From: Prionace glauca
Lineage: Eukaryota; Chordata; Chondrichthyes; Carcharhiniformes; Carcharhinidae
Length of the DNA stretch: 64,000 nucleotides
NCBI GenBank assembly: GCA_037974335.1
Contig: CM075760.1
Span: 33,861,609 to 33,925,608 of the forward strand
Direction of reading: 5' to 3'
In this document: piece after piece, positions 11,025-22,818 of the stretch
Numbering within the stretch: the first letter of the stretch is position 1
Layout: every line of letters begins with the position of its first letter
Translations under genes and position numbers: made by a program
Notes under the pieces: generated by a model
What the model was told of the DNA's origin: nothing
Seen by the model: the letters and a program-made list of their open reading frames with translations, nothing else
Database searches by the model: none

Positions 11025-12752
11025 GACTTTGTTTCTGTCTTCACGGAGGAGGACGTGAATAATTTGTGGGTGTTAGCGATGGAAAGGTGGTAGGAATGGA
11101 GGGTCTTAATGACATTACTGTTACTAGAGAGGTGGTGCTCGACAGACTGGAGGGGCTGATTGTGGACAACTCCCCAGGACCGGATGGAATGCATCCGAGG
11201 GTTCTGAAAGAAATGGCGGAGGTGATAGCGGATACCTTGGTGGTTATTTTCCAGACGTCGCTGGATTCCGGGGAAGTGCCGGAAGATTGGAAAACGGCTA
11301 ATGTTACGCCGTTGTTTAAGAAGGGTGCCAGGCAAAAGGCGGGGAATTATAGGCTGGTTAGTTTAACGTCTGTGGTAGGTAAAATGTTAGAAACCGTCAT
11401 TAAGGAGGAAATAGCGAGGCATCTTGAGGGGATTTGCTTGATAGGGCAGACGCAACACGGTTTCATTAAAGGGAAGTCGTGTCTGACAAATTTACTGGAG
11501 TTCTATGAGGATGTGTCTAGGGCAGTGGATAGAGGAGAGCCGGTGGATGTGGTCTTTCTGGATTTTCAGAAGGCGTTTGACAAGGTACCTCACAAGAGGT
11601 TATTGCAGAAGGTCAGGGGACATGGAGTTGGGGGTAGGGTGTTAGCGTGGATAGAGAATTGGTTGTCAAATAGGAGGCAGAGAGTGGGGGTCAATGGATG
11701 CTATTCGGATTGGCGGTTGGTGACTAGTGGGGTGCCCCAGGGGTCGGTGCTGGGGCCTCAGCTATTTACCATTTATATAGATGATCTGGAGGAGGGAACC
11801 GAGTGCAGGGTGTCAAAATTTGCTGATGACACCAAGATTGGGGGAAAGGCAAATTGTGCGGAGGGTGTGGAGAGTCTGCAGAAGGATCTAGATAGGCTGG
11901 GCGAATGGGCCAGGAAATGGCAAATGGAATTTAATGTTGGCAAGTGTGAGGTGGTCCACTTTGGTAGGAGGAATGGTAGGAAGGACTATTACTTACGGGG
12001 CGAAAAACTGCAGCAGGCGACGGTGCAGAGGGACCTCGGGGTCCTTGTGCATGAGTCGCAAAAACCCAGCTTGCAGGTGCAGCAGGTGGTCAGGAAGGCG
12101 AATGGGATGCTGGCCTTCATAGCGAGGGGGATTGAATATAAAAGTAGGGAGGTCTTGCTGCAGCTGTATAGGGCATTGGTGAGGCCGCAGCTGGAGTACT
12201 GTGTGCAGTTTTGGGCGCCGCACCTGCGCAAGGATATTTTGGCCCTGGAGGGAGTGCAGAAGAGGTTTACTCGGCTGATACCAGAGTTGAGGGGATTGAG
12301 CTATGAGGAGAGGCTGAATAAACTAGGCTTGTACTCGTTAGAGTTTAGAAGAATGAGGGGAGATCTCATTGAGACGTATAAGATGATGAATGGGATGGAT
12401 AGGATAGAGGTGGAGAGACTCTTCCCGCTCAAAAAAGACAGTAGGATTAGGGGGCACAGCCTCAAGATAAAGGGGGGGCGGTTTAGAACAGAGTTGAGGA
12501 GGAACTTCTTCACTGAAAGGGTGGTGAATCTCTGGAATTCTCTGCCCGTTGAAGTGGTGGAGGCTGCCTCGCTAAATATTTTTAAGAAACGGGTTGATGG
12601 GTTTTTGATAAGAGAAGGGATTAAGGGTTATGGGGAGAGGGCGGGAAGGTGGAGCTGAGTCACGACAGATCAGCCATGATCTTATTGAATGGCGGGGCAG
12701 GCTCGAAGGGCCAGATGGCCTACTCCTGCTCCTATTTCTTATGTTCTTAAAT
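11025..12752 (+). mobile_element. CR1-like LINE, 5'-truncated, long open RT frame
   Basis: Same young subfamily as the copy at 2279. A frame of about 530 codons (11066-12658) has no internal stop and covers the end of the linker region, the reverse transcriptase (LDFQKAFDKVPH, SGVPQGSVLGP, FADDT) and the whole C-terminal domain, ending at a natural-looking stop after ERAGRWS. Endonuclease and ORF1 are missing through 5' truncation. The 3' end has the TTCTTATG tail. The near absence of damage suggests recent insertion. The protein would act in target-primed reverse transcription, but this copy lacks the part needed for that. Confidence 0.92.
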
Positions 12753-12954
12753 GTTGGGGTACTTATTCAGAAAACAATAGGATATTTGTTGACATGTTCA
12801 GGTAAATCTCAATGATGGTCATTGTCCAGATCTACATTAAAACAATGGTGTAGTCCAAGGTTAAAAGTCATTTATCCTGAAATTGGACATTGCCACTGAC
12901 TCCCAATATAACCGAGAGATGTAAACTCACACCACACCCTGATGTGGCGAAAGG

Positions 12955-13243
12955 GACTCCTCTCAGTTATTACAATCTGGGCCTTGTGTCAGTAATCTCT
13001 GTCCTAAGCTTCTCTCAGTTATTACAATCTGGGCCTTGTATCAGTAATCTCTGTCCTAAGCCTCCCTCAGTTATTACAATCTGGGCCTTGTATCACTAAT
13101 CTCTGCCCTAAATCTCCCTCAGTTATTACAATCTGGGCCTTGTATCAGTAATCTCTGTCCTAAGCCTCTCTCAATTATTACAATCTGGGCCTTGTATCAG
13201 TAATCTCTGCCCTAAATCTCTCTGTTATTACAATCTCGACCTT
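12955..13243. repeat. 52-bp minisatellite, about five copies
   Basis: The phrase CAGTTATTACAATCTGGGCC recurs at 12964, 13016, 13068, 13120 and, with a change, 13172, i.e. exactly every 52 bases. The copies differ by a few substitutions. Confidence 0.95.
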
Positions 13244-13983
13244 AAGAAGAGGACACAGAAATTTAATATAATTGACAACAGAATTGAAGGGGGTGATAAG
13301 GAGATTTTTTTACACAACAATATGATCTAGAATGCACAACCTGACATGTGCTAGAAGCAGGTTTAATAGTAACTTTAAAAGAAAATTGGATTAATATTGA
13401 TGGAGTTATGGTGAATTGGATTAATTAGATAGTTCACTCATCTTTTTGACATTTTGAATGTTTCTCCTCTAAGGTTTTAATATTTGATCTTTTCAGTCAC
13501 AACGTGTCTGAAACAGAAGATTAAACCATTGGGTTTGATGAGCTGTCAGATCTGTTTCCTATGTGTCTGTGTAACTTGAGAACTGCAGATAACCATGAGA
13601 AGGAACTGATTATTTTCAGTTCCTCTAACAGATATACCTCAGATATCGGGAATCTCAGGAGATCCTCATGCCCTCATTATTCCCTCCCCAAATATAACAG
13701 CTCTCAGTCAGGCTGAGTCAGTCACATGTGTCTCTGCTATGATGTTTCCACTTCTATTTTATCACTCACTTCCCAGTGACACTCACCATAACACAGACAC
13801 TTTAAAATATCATTGCTCCCTTACATCTTGTCCTCCTATTATAATCGATTGTTTGTTGGGCCTCTTGTCTCCCTTAAGATCAGATTACCTGCAGTTCAAA
13901 TGACCTCAGAGACACTGAAACTGACTTTGTGATTATTATTATACCAGACTCCAGTCAGCCCCAGGAGCTGCAGTTGTAAAATA
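13244..13983. other. Intergenic, nothing recognised
   Basis: A weak CR1-like 3' pattern may lie at 13250-13440 (TTAATAGTAACTTTAAAAG region), but the match is too poor to call. No gene is seen. Confidence 0.35.
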
Positions 13984-14121
13984 CAGTAAGAAGTCTCACA
14001 ACACCAGGTTTAAGTCCAAACAGTTCATTTGATAGTAAAGCTTGTGGGATTACTATCAAATAAACTGGTTGAACTTCAACCTGGTGTCGTGAGACTTCTT
14101 ACTGTGTTCACCCCAGTCCAT
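13984..14121. repeat. Short palindromic Penelope-type repeat
   Basis: Left arm CAGTAAGAAGTCTCACAACA... and right arm ...GAGACTTCTTACTGTG are inverted copies of about 55 bases around the loop AGCTTGTGGGA. The arms are the same sequence found at the ends of the element at 54009-54579. Confidence 0.85.
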
Positions 14122-14147
14122 CTCTATGTCAAGACTAAAATCTCATT

Positions 14148-14333
14148 TTATCATAAAAATGAAATACTGCAGATGCTGGAATCTGAAACAAAAGCACAAA
14201 ATGCTGGAAAATCTCAGCAGGTCTGACAGCTTCTGTGGAGAAAGAATAGAATCAATGTCTCGAGTCTGGATGACCCTTTATCAGAGCTCTTATGAAGTGT
14301 CATCCAGACTTGAAATGGCTCTATTCTCGAACC
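14148..14333 (+). repeat. Dispersed repeat, ATGCTGG...CTCAGCAGGTCTG family
   Basis: Contains TACTGCAGATGCTGGAATCT, AAAATCTCAGCAGGTCTGAC and a facing pair of GTCTGGATGACCC / GTCATCCAGAC segments. Related pieces are at 30423-30506, 40335-40390, 61795-61915, 63310-63400 and the right edge. The family is not named with certainty. The facing half (CTTATGA, stem, GAAA) resembles a decayed hammerhead core. Confidence 0.6.
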
Positions 14334-15106
14334 ATTTTATCAATAGGTTTTGTGTTCTTAGTTTCCAAATGGTAGGTAAGAGACCTGTCTGGTACCCACT
14401 CGAGCTCTGATTTTTCACTGGCCATGATGGGGTAAGATAATAACCATTCGGATCTACTCTCAAAGGGTCCACTTTTCAGTCCTGTGCAACTTGGAGTATA
14501 CTGTCACTTCACTGACTATCGGGTCACAAATCAGTCACAGTTTTAAATCACAAATTTAAGATAAATTAATTTAAACAATGCCTGAGAATGCTTCTTAATT
14601 CCTTAATCAACTACCTACCACTGTTTGTTGATTGGTCAGACCCCCTTTTTTACAGAGTCGGGTATCTCAGCCACTGAACACCAGCCGGTCCTGGGATAAG
14701 TTTAATTCCAACTCATTCCGAGTAAATATTCTCACCAGGTCGTCTGTCAGGGCCCTGCTAAACAGCTTTAATGCTCTGTAATTGCAGAAACTGAGCTGTC
14801 ACAGGAATGTGATCAAGATAGTCCAGTCCCATAATGCCTCACATTCAATCTGCAGTCCTTCAATTATAACAGAATATGTGTCTGTATGTAGCCGCCTCGG
14901 CCACGGTCAACCCCAACACTGCCTTCTTGAACTGCTACAATGCCTGTAAATACACCCACAGTGCTATTGGAGTGATTTCCAGTTACACATTCCAGACTTT
15001 CACTAACTGTTGGTGGATACCAGATTGATATATTCCATTCATCCACACCCAAGGTCAGTTATCCCAATTTCATTATTGTCCAGGACAATATATTCACAAT
15101 ATCTTT

Positions 15107-16451
15107 AAAACCCATCAACCCGCTTCTTAAAAATATTTAGCGAGGCAGCCTCCACCACTTCAACGGGCAGAGAATTCCAGAGATTCACCACCCTTTGAGT
15201 GAAGAATTTCCTCCTCAACTCCATTCTAAACCGCCTCCCCTTTATCTTGAGGCTGTGCCCCCTAGTCCTACTGTCTTTTTTGAGCGGGAAGAGTCTCTCC
15301 ACCTCTATCCTATCCATCCCATTCATCATCTTATACGTCTCAATGAGATCTCCCCTCATTCTTCTAAACTCTAACGAGTACAAGCCTAGTTTATTCAGCC
15401 TCTCCTCATAGCTCAATCCCCTCAACTCTGGTATCAGCCTAGTAAACCTCCTCTGCACTCCCTCCAGGGCTAAAATATCCTTGCGCAGGTGCGGCGCCCA
15501 AAACTGCACAAAGTACTCCAGCTGCGGCCTCACCAATGCCCTATACAGCTGCAGCAAGACCTCCCTACTTTTATATTCAATCCCCCTCACTATGAAGGCC
15601 AGCATCCCATTCGCTTTCCTGACCACCTGCTGCACCTGCAAGCTGGGTTTTTGCAACTCATGCACAAGGACCCCGAGGTCCCTCTGCACCGTCGCCTGCT
15701 GCAGTTTTTCGCCATTCCTACCATTCCTCCTACCAAAGTGGACCACCTCACACTTGCCAACATTAAATTCCATTTGCCATTTCCTGGCCCATTCGCCCAG
15801 CCTATATAGATCCTACTGCAGACTCTCTACACCCTCCGCACAATTTGCCTTTCCCCCAATCTTGGTGTCATCAGCAAATTTCGACACCCTGCACTCGGTT
15901 CCCTCCTCCAGATCATCTATACAAATGGTAAGTAGCTGAGGCCCCAGCACCGACCCCTGGGGCACCCCACTAGTCATCAACCACCAATCCGAATAGCACC
16001 CATTGACCCCCACTCTCTGCCTCCTATTTGACAACCAATCCTCTATCCACGCTAACACCCAACCCCCAACTCCATGTCCCCTGACCTTCTGCAATAACCT
16101 CTTGTGAGGTACCTTGTCAAACGCCTTCTGAAAATCCAGAAAGACCACATCCACTGGCTCTCCTCTATCCACTGCCCTAGACACATCCTCATAGAACTCC
16201 AGTAAATTTGTCAGACACGACTTCCCTTTAATGAAACCGTGTTGCGTCCGCCCTATCAAGCAATTCCCCTCAAGATGCCTCGCTATTTCCTCTTTAATGA
16301 CGGATTCTAACATTTTACCTACCACAGACGTTAAACTAACCGGCCTATAATTCCCCGCCTTTTGCCTGGCACCCTTCTTAAACAATGGCGTAACATTAGC
16401 CGTTTTCCAATCTTCCGGCACTTCCCCGGAATCCAGCGACGTCTGGAAATA
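15107..16451 (-). mobile_element. CR1-like LINE, inverted 5' segment of a twin-primed copy
   Basis: Minus-strand reverse transcriptase sequence of the young CR1 subfamily. Two open pieces (16421-15813 and 15773-15105) cover RPVSLTSVVGK, LDFQKAFDKVPH, FADDT and the C-terminal domain, with a stop in between where the LQKDLDRLGEWA region should be (TAG near 15814). Its 3' boundary falls at GGGTTGATGGGTTTT, exactly where the plus-strand tail at 16452 starts, so both are parts of one insertion. Confidence 0.88.
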
Positions 16452-16586
16452 GGGATTTAGGGTTATGGGGAGAGGGCGGGAAGGTGGAACTCAGCCACGA
16501 CAAATCAGCCATGATCTTATTGAATGGCGGGGCAGGCTCGAAGGGCTAGATGGCCTACTCCTGCTCCTATTTCTTATGTTCTTATG
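16452..16586 (+). mobile_element. CR1-like LINE, 3' tail segment of the same copy
   Basis: Plus-strand CR1 3' end from GGGATTTAGGGTTATGGGG to the TTCTTATG tail. It completes the inverted segment on its left with only about a dozen bases missing between them. Flanking TAAA on both sides may be a short target duplication. Confidence 0.88.
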
Positions 16587-16654
16587 TAAATACAAATTAA
16601 ACATTGCCATTTGATTTCAGACAGTAACATATTCTGTTAGTTTGTTCTTTATTG

Positions 16655-16990
16655 TCAATGTCAGGCTGGGGTTGTTCCCCTTGGAACAAAGGAGGTTGAG
16701 GGGAGATTTGAAAGAGGTGGACAAGATTCTGACAGATTTAGATAAGGTGGACAAAGAAAATTTTTTCCCATTCACTGATGAGACAAGGACGAGGGGGGAC
16801 ACAGATTTAAGGTTTTGAGTCAGAGATGCAGGGGGAGGAATGTGAGGAAGAATATTTTGCTGCAGCGAATGGTATTGATTTGGAACCCGCTCCCTACGAG
16901 GGTGGAGGAAGTGGAAACAATCAATTACAAAGGAAATCGGATCTGCACCTGGGGGGGTTTCAAATAGAAATACTGACTAAATATCTCTGA
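16655..16990 (+). mobile_element. Old CR1-like LINE fragment
   Basis: Matches the CR1 C-terminal region (GGGTTGTTCCCCTTGGAACA, GGAGGTTGAGGGGAGATTTG). It is present in inverted orientation at 47590-47945, so it predates the duplication. Confidence 0.7.
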
Positions 16991-17205
16991 ACTTCCTAAC
17001 ACCCTGTCACTCTATGATTCTTGTTAAATCCGAAACCAGGCAATCGCAACAAAGCTCAAAGAGCATCAGCCCACTGGAGGCAAAGCCATGAGACCAGCCA
17101 GTCCAGCAGAAAGAAACCCTCCCCATTGACCAGCTGTGAGAATGAACAAAATGCATTCCTGGATGTAACTGAGAGCTGAAACAGTAACAGCAGAATCCAA
17201 CCCTG

Positions 17206-17358
17206 AATATCACTTGTGAACTTGTTGGTGTCTCAGCAGCTGGGATAAAATTCTGAACCCTTTCCATAGACTGAGCTGGTGAACGGTTTCTCCCCAGTGT
17301 GAACACACTGATGTCTCAGCAGGTGGGATAGTTGAGTGAATCCCTCCGCACACTGAGA
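17206..17358 (-). pseudogene. Relic of further zinc fingers after the Z1 stop
   Basis: Minus strand continues in frame as [20 protein letters not shown] followed by EKPFT and a broken finger. This is the old 3' end of Z1; Z7 keeps a matching relic. Confidence 0.75.
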
Positions 17359-18639
17359 TCAGGTGAACGGCCTCTGCCCAGTGTGAATTTGCTTATGTCT
17401 CTGCAGATTGGATAACTGATTGAATCCCTTCCCACACTGAGAGCAAGTGAACGGCCTCTCCCCAGTGTGAACTCGCTGGTGTCTCTGCAGGTGGGATGAC
17501 CGAATGAATACCTTCCCACATTGAGAGCAGATGAATGGTCTCTCCCCAGTGTGAATTCGCCGGTGTGCCTTCAATTCGGATAACACAGTGAATCCCTTCC
17601 CGCACTGAGAGCAGGTGAACGGTCTCTCCCCAGTGTGAATTCGCTGGTGTGTCCGCAGACTGGATAACTGTTTGAATCCCTTCCCACACTGAGAGCAGGT
17701 GAACGGCCTCTCTCCAGTGTGAACTCGCTGGTGTCTCTGCAGGCTGGATGAGTCAGTGAATCTCCTCCCACACTGAGAACAGGGGAGAGGCTTCTCCCCA
17801 GTGTGAACTCGCTGGTGTGACTGCAGGTGGGATGACCGAGTGAATCCCTTCCCACACTGACAGCAGATGAATGGTCTCTCCCCAGTGTGAATTCGCTGGT
17901 GTGCCTTCAAGTCGGATAACACAGTGAATCCCTTCCCACACTGAGAGCAGGTGAACGGTCTCTCCCCAGTGTGAATTTGCTGGTGTGTCCGCAGACTGGA
18001 TAACTGGTTGAATCCCTTCCCACACTGAGAGCAGGTGAACGGCCTCTCCGCAGTGTGAACTCGCTGGTGTCTCTGGAAGCTGGATGAGTCGGTGAATTTC
18101 CTCCCACACTGAGAGCAGGTGAATGGCCTCTCCCCAGTGTGAATTCGCTGGTGTGTCTGCAGGTGGGATGACCGAGTGAATCTCTTCCCACACTGAGAGC
18201 AGACAAATGGTCTCTCCCCACTGTGAATTCGCTGGTGTGTTTTCAAGTCGGATAACACAGTGAATCCCTTTCCACACTCACAGCAGGTGAAGGGCTTCTC
18301 CCCAGTGTGAATTCGCTGGTGTGTCCGCAGGTGGGATGACTGAGTGAATCCCTTCCCACATTGACAGCAGGTGAACGGTCTCTCCCCAGTGTGAACTCGC
18401 TGATGTGTCCGCAGGTTGGATAACTGGTTGAATCCCTTCCCACACTGAGAGCAGGTGAACAGCCTCTCTCCAGTGTGAACTCGCTGGTGTCTCTGCAGGT
18501 GGGAGAACCAAATGAATCCCTGCCCGCACTGAGAGCAGGTGAATGGTCTCTCTCCAGTGTGGATACGCCGATGAGCTTCCAGCAGAGATGGGGCTCTGTA
18601 TCTCTTTCCACAGTCTGCACATTTCCATGGTTTCTCCAT
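17359..18639 (-). CDS. C2H2 zinc finger protein Z1, 15 fingers
   Basis: Predicted nuclear DNA-binding protein of about 426 residues made almost wholly of C2H2 fingers (CxxC-12-HxxxH) joined by TGE(R/K)P linkers. No KRAB, SCAN or BTB domain is seen. I chose ATG at 18639 ([14 protein letters not shown]) because the sequence just upstream is a relic finger with an in-frame TGA. A splice acceptor (TTTTACAG on the minus strand) ends at 18956, so the coding exon also holds a leader. Fingers 5-8, 9-12 and 13-15 repeat the helix order TVLSDL, TRSSHL, TDSSS, xQLSSL, with exact 336-base spacing (17581, 17917, 18253), which shows four-finger block duplication. The stop at 17359-17361 is a TGA in place of the first Cys (TGC) of a sixteenth finger. 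That finger and part of a seventeenth can still be read down to about 17206. The paralogue is Z7 at 46390. Confidence 0.85.
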   Translation of the reverse strand: MEKPWKCADCGKRYRAPSLLEAHRRIHTGERPFTCSQCGQGFIWFSHLQRHQRVHTGERLFTCSQCGKGFNQLSNLRTHQRVHTGERPFTCCQCGKGFTQSSHLRTHQRIHTGEKPFTCCECGKGFTVLSDLKTHQRIHSGERPFVCSQCGKRFTRSSHLQTHQRIHTGERPFTCSQCGRKFTDSSSFQRHQRVHTAERPFTCSQCGKGFNQLSSLRTHQQIHTGERPFTCSQCGKGFTVLSDLKAHQRIHTGERPFICCQCGKGFTRSSHLQSHQRVHTGEKPLPCSQCGRRFTDSSSLQRHQRVHTGERPFTCSQCGKGFKQLSSLRTHQRIHTGERPFTCSQCGKGFTVLSELKAHRRIHTGERPFICSQCGKVFIRSSHLQRHQRVHTGERPFTCSQCGKGFNQLSNLQRHKQIHTGQRPFT

Positions 18640-19429
18640 GGTGCAGGTGTCCTTGCCTCTCTTTGGGTGGACAATCAGTTGAAGCTTCGTCCACACACAC
18701 AACACGTGTACAGTCTCTCCCCGCTGTGAATGGTGTGATATTTATTCAGGCTGTGTAACTGGTTAAAGCTCTTCAGTCAGTGCTCTGGAACACCCTCACT
18801 TGAATTTGGCAGTGTGTTGATGCTTTTCCAATCACACTGATGTTTGAAATCTTTTCAAATCTCCTTCCAGATTCAATGGCTGATGATATTCAGGTCCCGA
18901 GGAATATGACTCCGCCAGATCTAGACCTCATGTTTGAGATTTCGGCCTGTGATTCCTGTAAAACAAGTTGACACAAGTCATCAGAGTCAGTACAGGATAG
19001 AGACCCAGAACAGACAATTCTACTTTCTATGGAACATTCTTTCCTCCTTTATTCCTCAAAAGCTGTAAATCTCCCTCACACTCTCCCTCCATTCTCACTC
19101 TGCTGTATCTAATATTCACCCTCCCAATTCTCCTGAAGGTGCTGATTCACAGATCCATGCTCAATCAGCCTCACTGCTTCCTGTCCTGGAGACACACAGC
19201 TGAAAATCTCCATGCAGGCTACCAGACAGATCTATGCGCATATGACTGGACTAAAAATGTGTGGACTTTGCACACTGGATTCAGTTCCTTTCCCTTCAGT
19301 TGCTGCAAGTCCCCAATTTCCCCCAGAATGAGGAAAGGAAAGGGGGAAACATTGATTTCCTCCCAGATGTTGCACAGAGGAGGAAGTTTTAGTCTTCATT
19401 GGATGACTTCTGCATTACCACTTTCTCCC

Positions 19430-19870
19430 TCAAAGACATTGACATCCTTTGTTCCCTCAGCTTGACACATTTATTTGTCTGGCTAAAAGGATGGTCTCTT
19501 TCCTAATGTTCACAATTAAAGGGCTGGTTTCCCTCGGAGATGGCTGACATTTAAGAGAATAATAAATTATTAGAGGATAATATGCCGAGTGTTGTTATAT
19601 TGTGGATCTGATATACTATTTATGGTTCTGTAACAAAGTACAATTATTATTTCTTGTCTTGTAATGAGGCATTGTAGCATTATATATTGAGGCATTATAT
19701 ATTTCCACTCATCGAGTCATTACAGCACAGAAGGAATCCATTCAGTAACTCAAGTCCATGCTGACTTCTGTTGAACAATCCAGTCAGTCCCATTCCCCTT
19801 CTATATTTCCTTTCCCCTGCAAGTTTATTTCCTTCATGTGCCCATCTCATTTCTGAAATATATTAAAAGG
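19430..19870. repeat. Direct duplicate of 35540-35945
   Basis: Shared blocks include AGCTTGACACATTTATTTGT, GATGGTCTCTTTCC, AATGTTCACAATTAAAG and ATTTATGGTTCTGTAA in the same order and orientation. It marks another duplication in the zinc finger cluster. Confidence 0.75.
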
Positions 19871-20496
19871 GACAATATACTAATATAGGACAGAAATGTG
19901 TCTGATATTGTTATATGGTAGAGATTAGATATATTATTTATGGATCTCTAATAAAATGCACTTATCTGGTTGTGTAACATTGGACTGTAGTTACATTATA
20001 TATTTGGACAAATCTCTTCCCTCAGAGAATTGTTAGTATCTGGCTTCCTCTTCCATGGGGACCAGTGGAGGAATTGAATATCTTCAAAGATGAGTTAGAC
20101 AGTTTTTGAATGACAAGGGAGTCAAGACTTATTGGAACAGGCTGGAAAATGGAGAGAAAGCTCAGATGAGGAAGGATTTCTTCACTCAAGGATGTGGTGA
20201 AGTTTTAGATCCCTTTTTCGCAAATTACATCTCTTTTTCGCAAATCTTTCCATGGCATTATTGTTTCCTATTTCCAGTCACACAAGTGTTTGGATCTTTT
20301 TCTACAGACATATTTACATTCAGATTCTGATGAATGGAGTGGACTCCGTCAGGTTTTGATCTGGTTTGAGTTTCCCTTCAAATTTTGTCTTAAAATTTTC
20401 TGTCAAAAAGATCATCACCGTCAGTCAAGAATAGAAATTAAGCGAGAAACGTTTTTCTTGGGTTGAATTTTCTGTGCGTAAATCCTCCCTTATTTA
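19871..20496. other. Intergenic, weak LINE-like remains
   Basis: 19880-19980 repeats the TATATTATTTATGG theme of the preceding block. 20000-20220 has a decayed LINE 3'-end look (GGAATTGAATATCTTCAAAG). No gene is seen. Confidence 0.35.
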
Positions 20497-21246
20497 AAGG
20501 GCGAAAAGCTGCAGCATACTACAGTGCAGAGGGACCTGGGGGTCCTTGTGCACAAATCGCAAAAACCCACTCTGCAGGTGCAGCAGGTGATCAAGAAGGT
20601 GAATGGGATGCTGGCCTTTATAGCAAGGGGGGTAGAATATAAAAGCAGGGAGGTCTTGCTGCAACTGTACAGGGCACTGGTGAGGCTGCAGCTGGAGTAC
20701 TGTGTGCAGTTTTGATCGCCGCACTTGCGCAAGGATATTTTGGCCTTGGAGGGAGTGCAGAGGAGGTTCACTGGGCTGATACCGGAGATCATTCGGTTGG
20801 ACTATGAAGAGAGACTAAATAGACTGGGTCTGTACTCGTTGGAGTTTAGAAGGATGAGGGGGGATCTTATAGAGACGTATAAGATAATGAAGGGGATGGA
20901 TAGGGTAGAGATAGAGAGATTCTTCCCGCTTAGAAAGAATAGCAGGACTAGAGGGCACAGCCTCAAGATAAGGGGGAGGGACACAGTTTAGAACAGAGTT
21001 GAGGAGGAACTTCTTCACTCAAAGGGTGGTGAATCTCTGCCCGTTGAAGTGGTGGAGGCTACCTCGCTAAATATATTTAAGTCACAGGTAGATAAGATTT
21101 TGACAGGCAAGGGAATTAAGGGTTATGGGGCGAGAGCGGGAAAGTGGAACTGATCCACTTCAGATCAGCCATGATCTTATTGAATGGCGGGGCAGGCTCG
21201 AAGGGCTAGGTGGCCTACTCCTGTTCCTATTTCTTACGTTCTTTTG
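20497..21246 (+). mobile_element. CR1-like LINE, C-terminal and 3' end
   Basis: 5'-truncated copy starting at the GEKLQ region. It reads ATVQRDLGVLVHKSQKPTL-type sequence, then a TGA (TGG elsewhere) in the QFWAPH block, then LALEGVQRRFTG onward. A further break near 20988 follows. It ends in the usual GGCCTACTCCTGTTCC and TTCTTACGTTCTT tail. It is more diverged than the copies at 2279 and 11025. Confidence 0.85.
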
Positions 21247-21425
21247 TACGTTCTCCTTGCATCTGCGTGGGCTTCCACTGGATGCTCTCGTTCCCTCCCA
21301 CATTCGGAAAGATGTGCTTGTTCGGTGCATTGGCCTGAACAGGTGTCAGAGTGTGGCGACTAGGAGAATTTCACAGTAACTTCATTGCAGTGTTAACATA
21401 AGCCTTGCTTGTGATTAATAGATAA
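21247..21425 (+). mobile_element. V-type SINE, 3' half with LINE-like tail
   Basis: Begins in the core (GTACGTTCTCCTTGCATCTG) and ends with CAGTAACTTCATTGCAGTGT and CTTGTGATTAATAGA. This is the second tail type of the V-SINEs in this window, also seen at 23376, 55908 and 61206. Confidence 0.75.
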
Positions 21426-21599
21426 GCATTAAAATTTAAAATAGTTAGAATAGCTAAAATAGATAGTGAATAGGAAGAAGGATTTGCTTCCTTTCCTTGT
21501 TATGTTGCCACTTTGCCTGATCAATTAAACATCTGGCTCTGTGTAAACTAGAGTCAGATTACCCGGGTCAGAGGGTTGATGCAGTTTGATGGACAAGTT

Positions 21600-22110
21600 G
21601 TCTCCATTCTGAACAATGGGGAACAAGCCCCTCCCACTCATTGACACCATTGCCCCATACAAAGATGGCGGCAACGTATGAGCCCCGCTGCTTATTGCCC
21701 CCAATAAAGATGGCGGCCGTTAACCCAAGCCGAACACTGGACTTTGCAGCCTCGCTCGGCGCGAAACATAAAGTCCTTTTTTGGAGGTTGGGCCTGAACA
21801 ACATGTCACAAAAACTCTTCACCCACCAGATCCACCGTCCCCGCGTTCCGCAATTTTCCTTGTACCATTTGTGGATTCGAATAAAAACCCTCTGTCTGTC
21901 GCCCTGACCTGCGTCACTGACTGTCTTCAGGTCCGCCCCTCGCTCACTCCGATTGGTTGGAGGACCAGCCGCTCACGCTCGGTCCTCCAGCCCGCCCCCT
22001 TTCCCTATTGGTCTAGAGCTGCCGTCAATCAGTCCCCGGGCATGGTGACGTTGAGCATGCGCAGTGCGGCTTATGTCCAGGGACAGAAGCTTGTTTGTCT
22101 CCTCTTCAGC
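21600..22110. promoter_or_regulatory. CpG-rich promoter between Z1 and Z2
   Basis: CpG-rich stretch with two copies of AAGATGGCGGC (21662-21672, 21707-21717; YY1-type), CCAAT boxes in both orientations (GATTGG 21951, CTATTGG 22006), a TGACGT half-CRE near 22045 and an NRF1-like GCATGCGCA at 22055-22063. No TATA box is seen. Z1 points left and Z2 points right from here, so it may serve either or both. Confidence 0.65.
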
Positions 22111-22818
22111 GGGAAGGAGACGGATGGGTGGAGGCAGCGTTAGGGGCAGTGGGTGGGAGGGGAGGCTCCACACCCCCAGTAAGAAACTAGTGGCACCGCC
22201 TCAATACCCAACACAACGGCAGCTGCAGCGCTTTCTCCTGGTGTCAGCCCCAGTGGACAAATGTGGCTTCAGGAAGGAAATGCAGCAATGGGTTTGTTCC
22301 TAAAAAATCATCTTTAACTCACTTCACTGACCCTGGAGCAGGAGGAGAGAATGGGGGAAATTTCTATCCTGGACTGATAGTGATGGATTTTGGAAATTCC
22401 TTTTACAAGGAGTTAGAAGGAGAGGATTTACACTCAGAAAACTGAAATCTAGCAAGACATCAAGATCTGAGAGAGTCACTTGATTAATCAGAACCTGGAT
22501 ATTATGGACCCTTGAGTGGAACCATTCAGCTCTGGGTCATTCTTACTCTCCATTATAATCCAGAGGACCAGGATAATGTTCTGGGGACCATACCAGGGCA
22601 GCTGGTAGAATTTAAATTCTCTTAATAATTTGGAATTCAATGCTAATCATAGTATTGGTAACTGTGAAGCCATCGTGATGTGTTGAGGGAAGGGGAACGT
22701 GCGTGGAATTGGAATTTGCAGCTTTGGGAAACAAGAGAGAAATAAGTATTCCCCAGGAACTATAATTGTCTGTTCTGAATTTGTGTCGTGGGCTGACCTG
22801 TAGGAACTGGATTTACAG
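22111..22818. other. Downstream of promoter, likely exon/intron sequence
   Basis: No coding domain is visible. A splice acceptor (GGATTTACAG) ends at 22818, before a zinc finger relic. The sequence resembles the intron side of the other array members (ACTATAATTGTCTGTTCTGA, compare 45980-46010). Confidence 0.4.

Larger units (their letters stand above)
14355..19410. repeat. Inverted segmental duplication, arm A
   Basis: This block, holding Z1 and its flanks, is repeated in reverse orientation at 45510-48690 around Z7. Matching landmarks include the 3' flank (CCAGGACAATATATTCACAA at 15081-15100), the old CR1 piece (16655-16990), the zinc finger exon, its leader, the splice acceptor and the exon-1 side (CTCCTCTGTGCAAC on the minus strand). 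Arm A is longer because of a CR1 inserted at 15107-16586 and a larger finger array. Confidence 0.85.

Noticed and set aside
12955-13243. Possible CRISPR-like array of regular repeats
   Set aside because: The whole 52-base unit is repeated with no unique spacers, and the setting is a vertebrate genome.
17393-18729. Several long shadow frames over Z1, rich in repeated phrases such as [19 protein letters not shown]
   Set aside because: These are other-frame readings of the regular 84-base finger repeat, not separate proteins.
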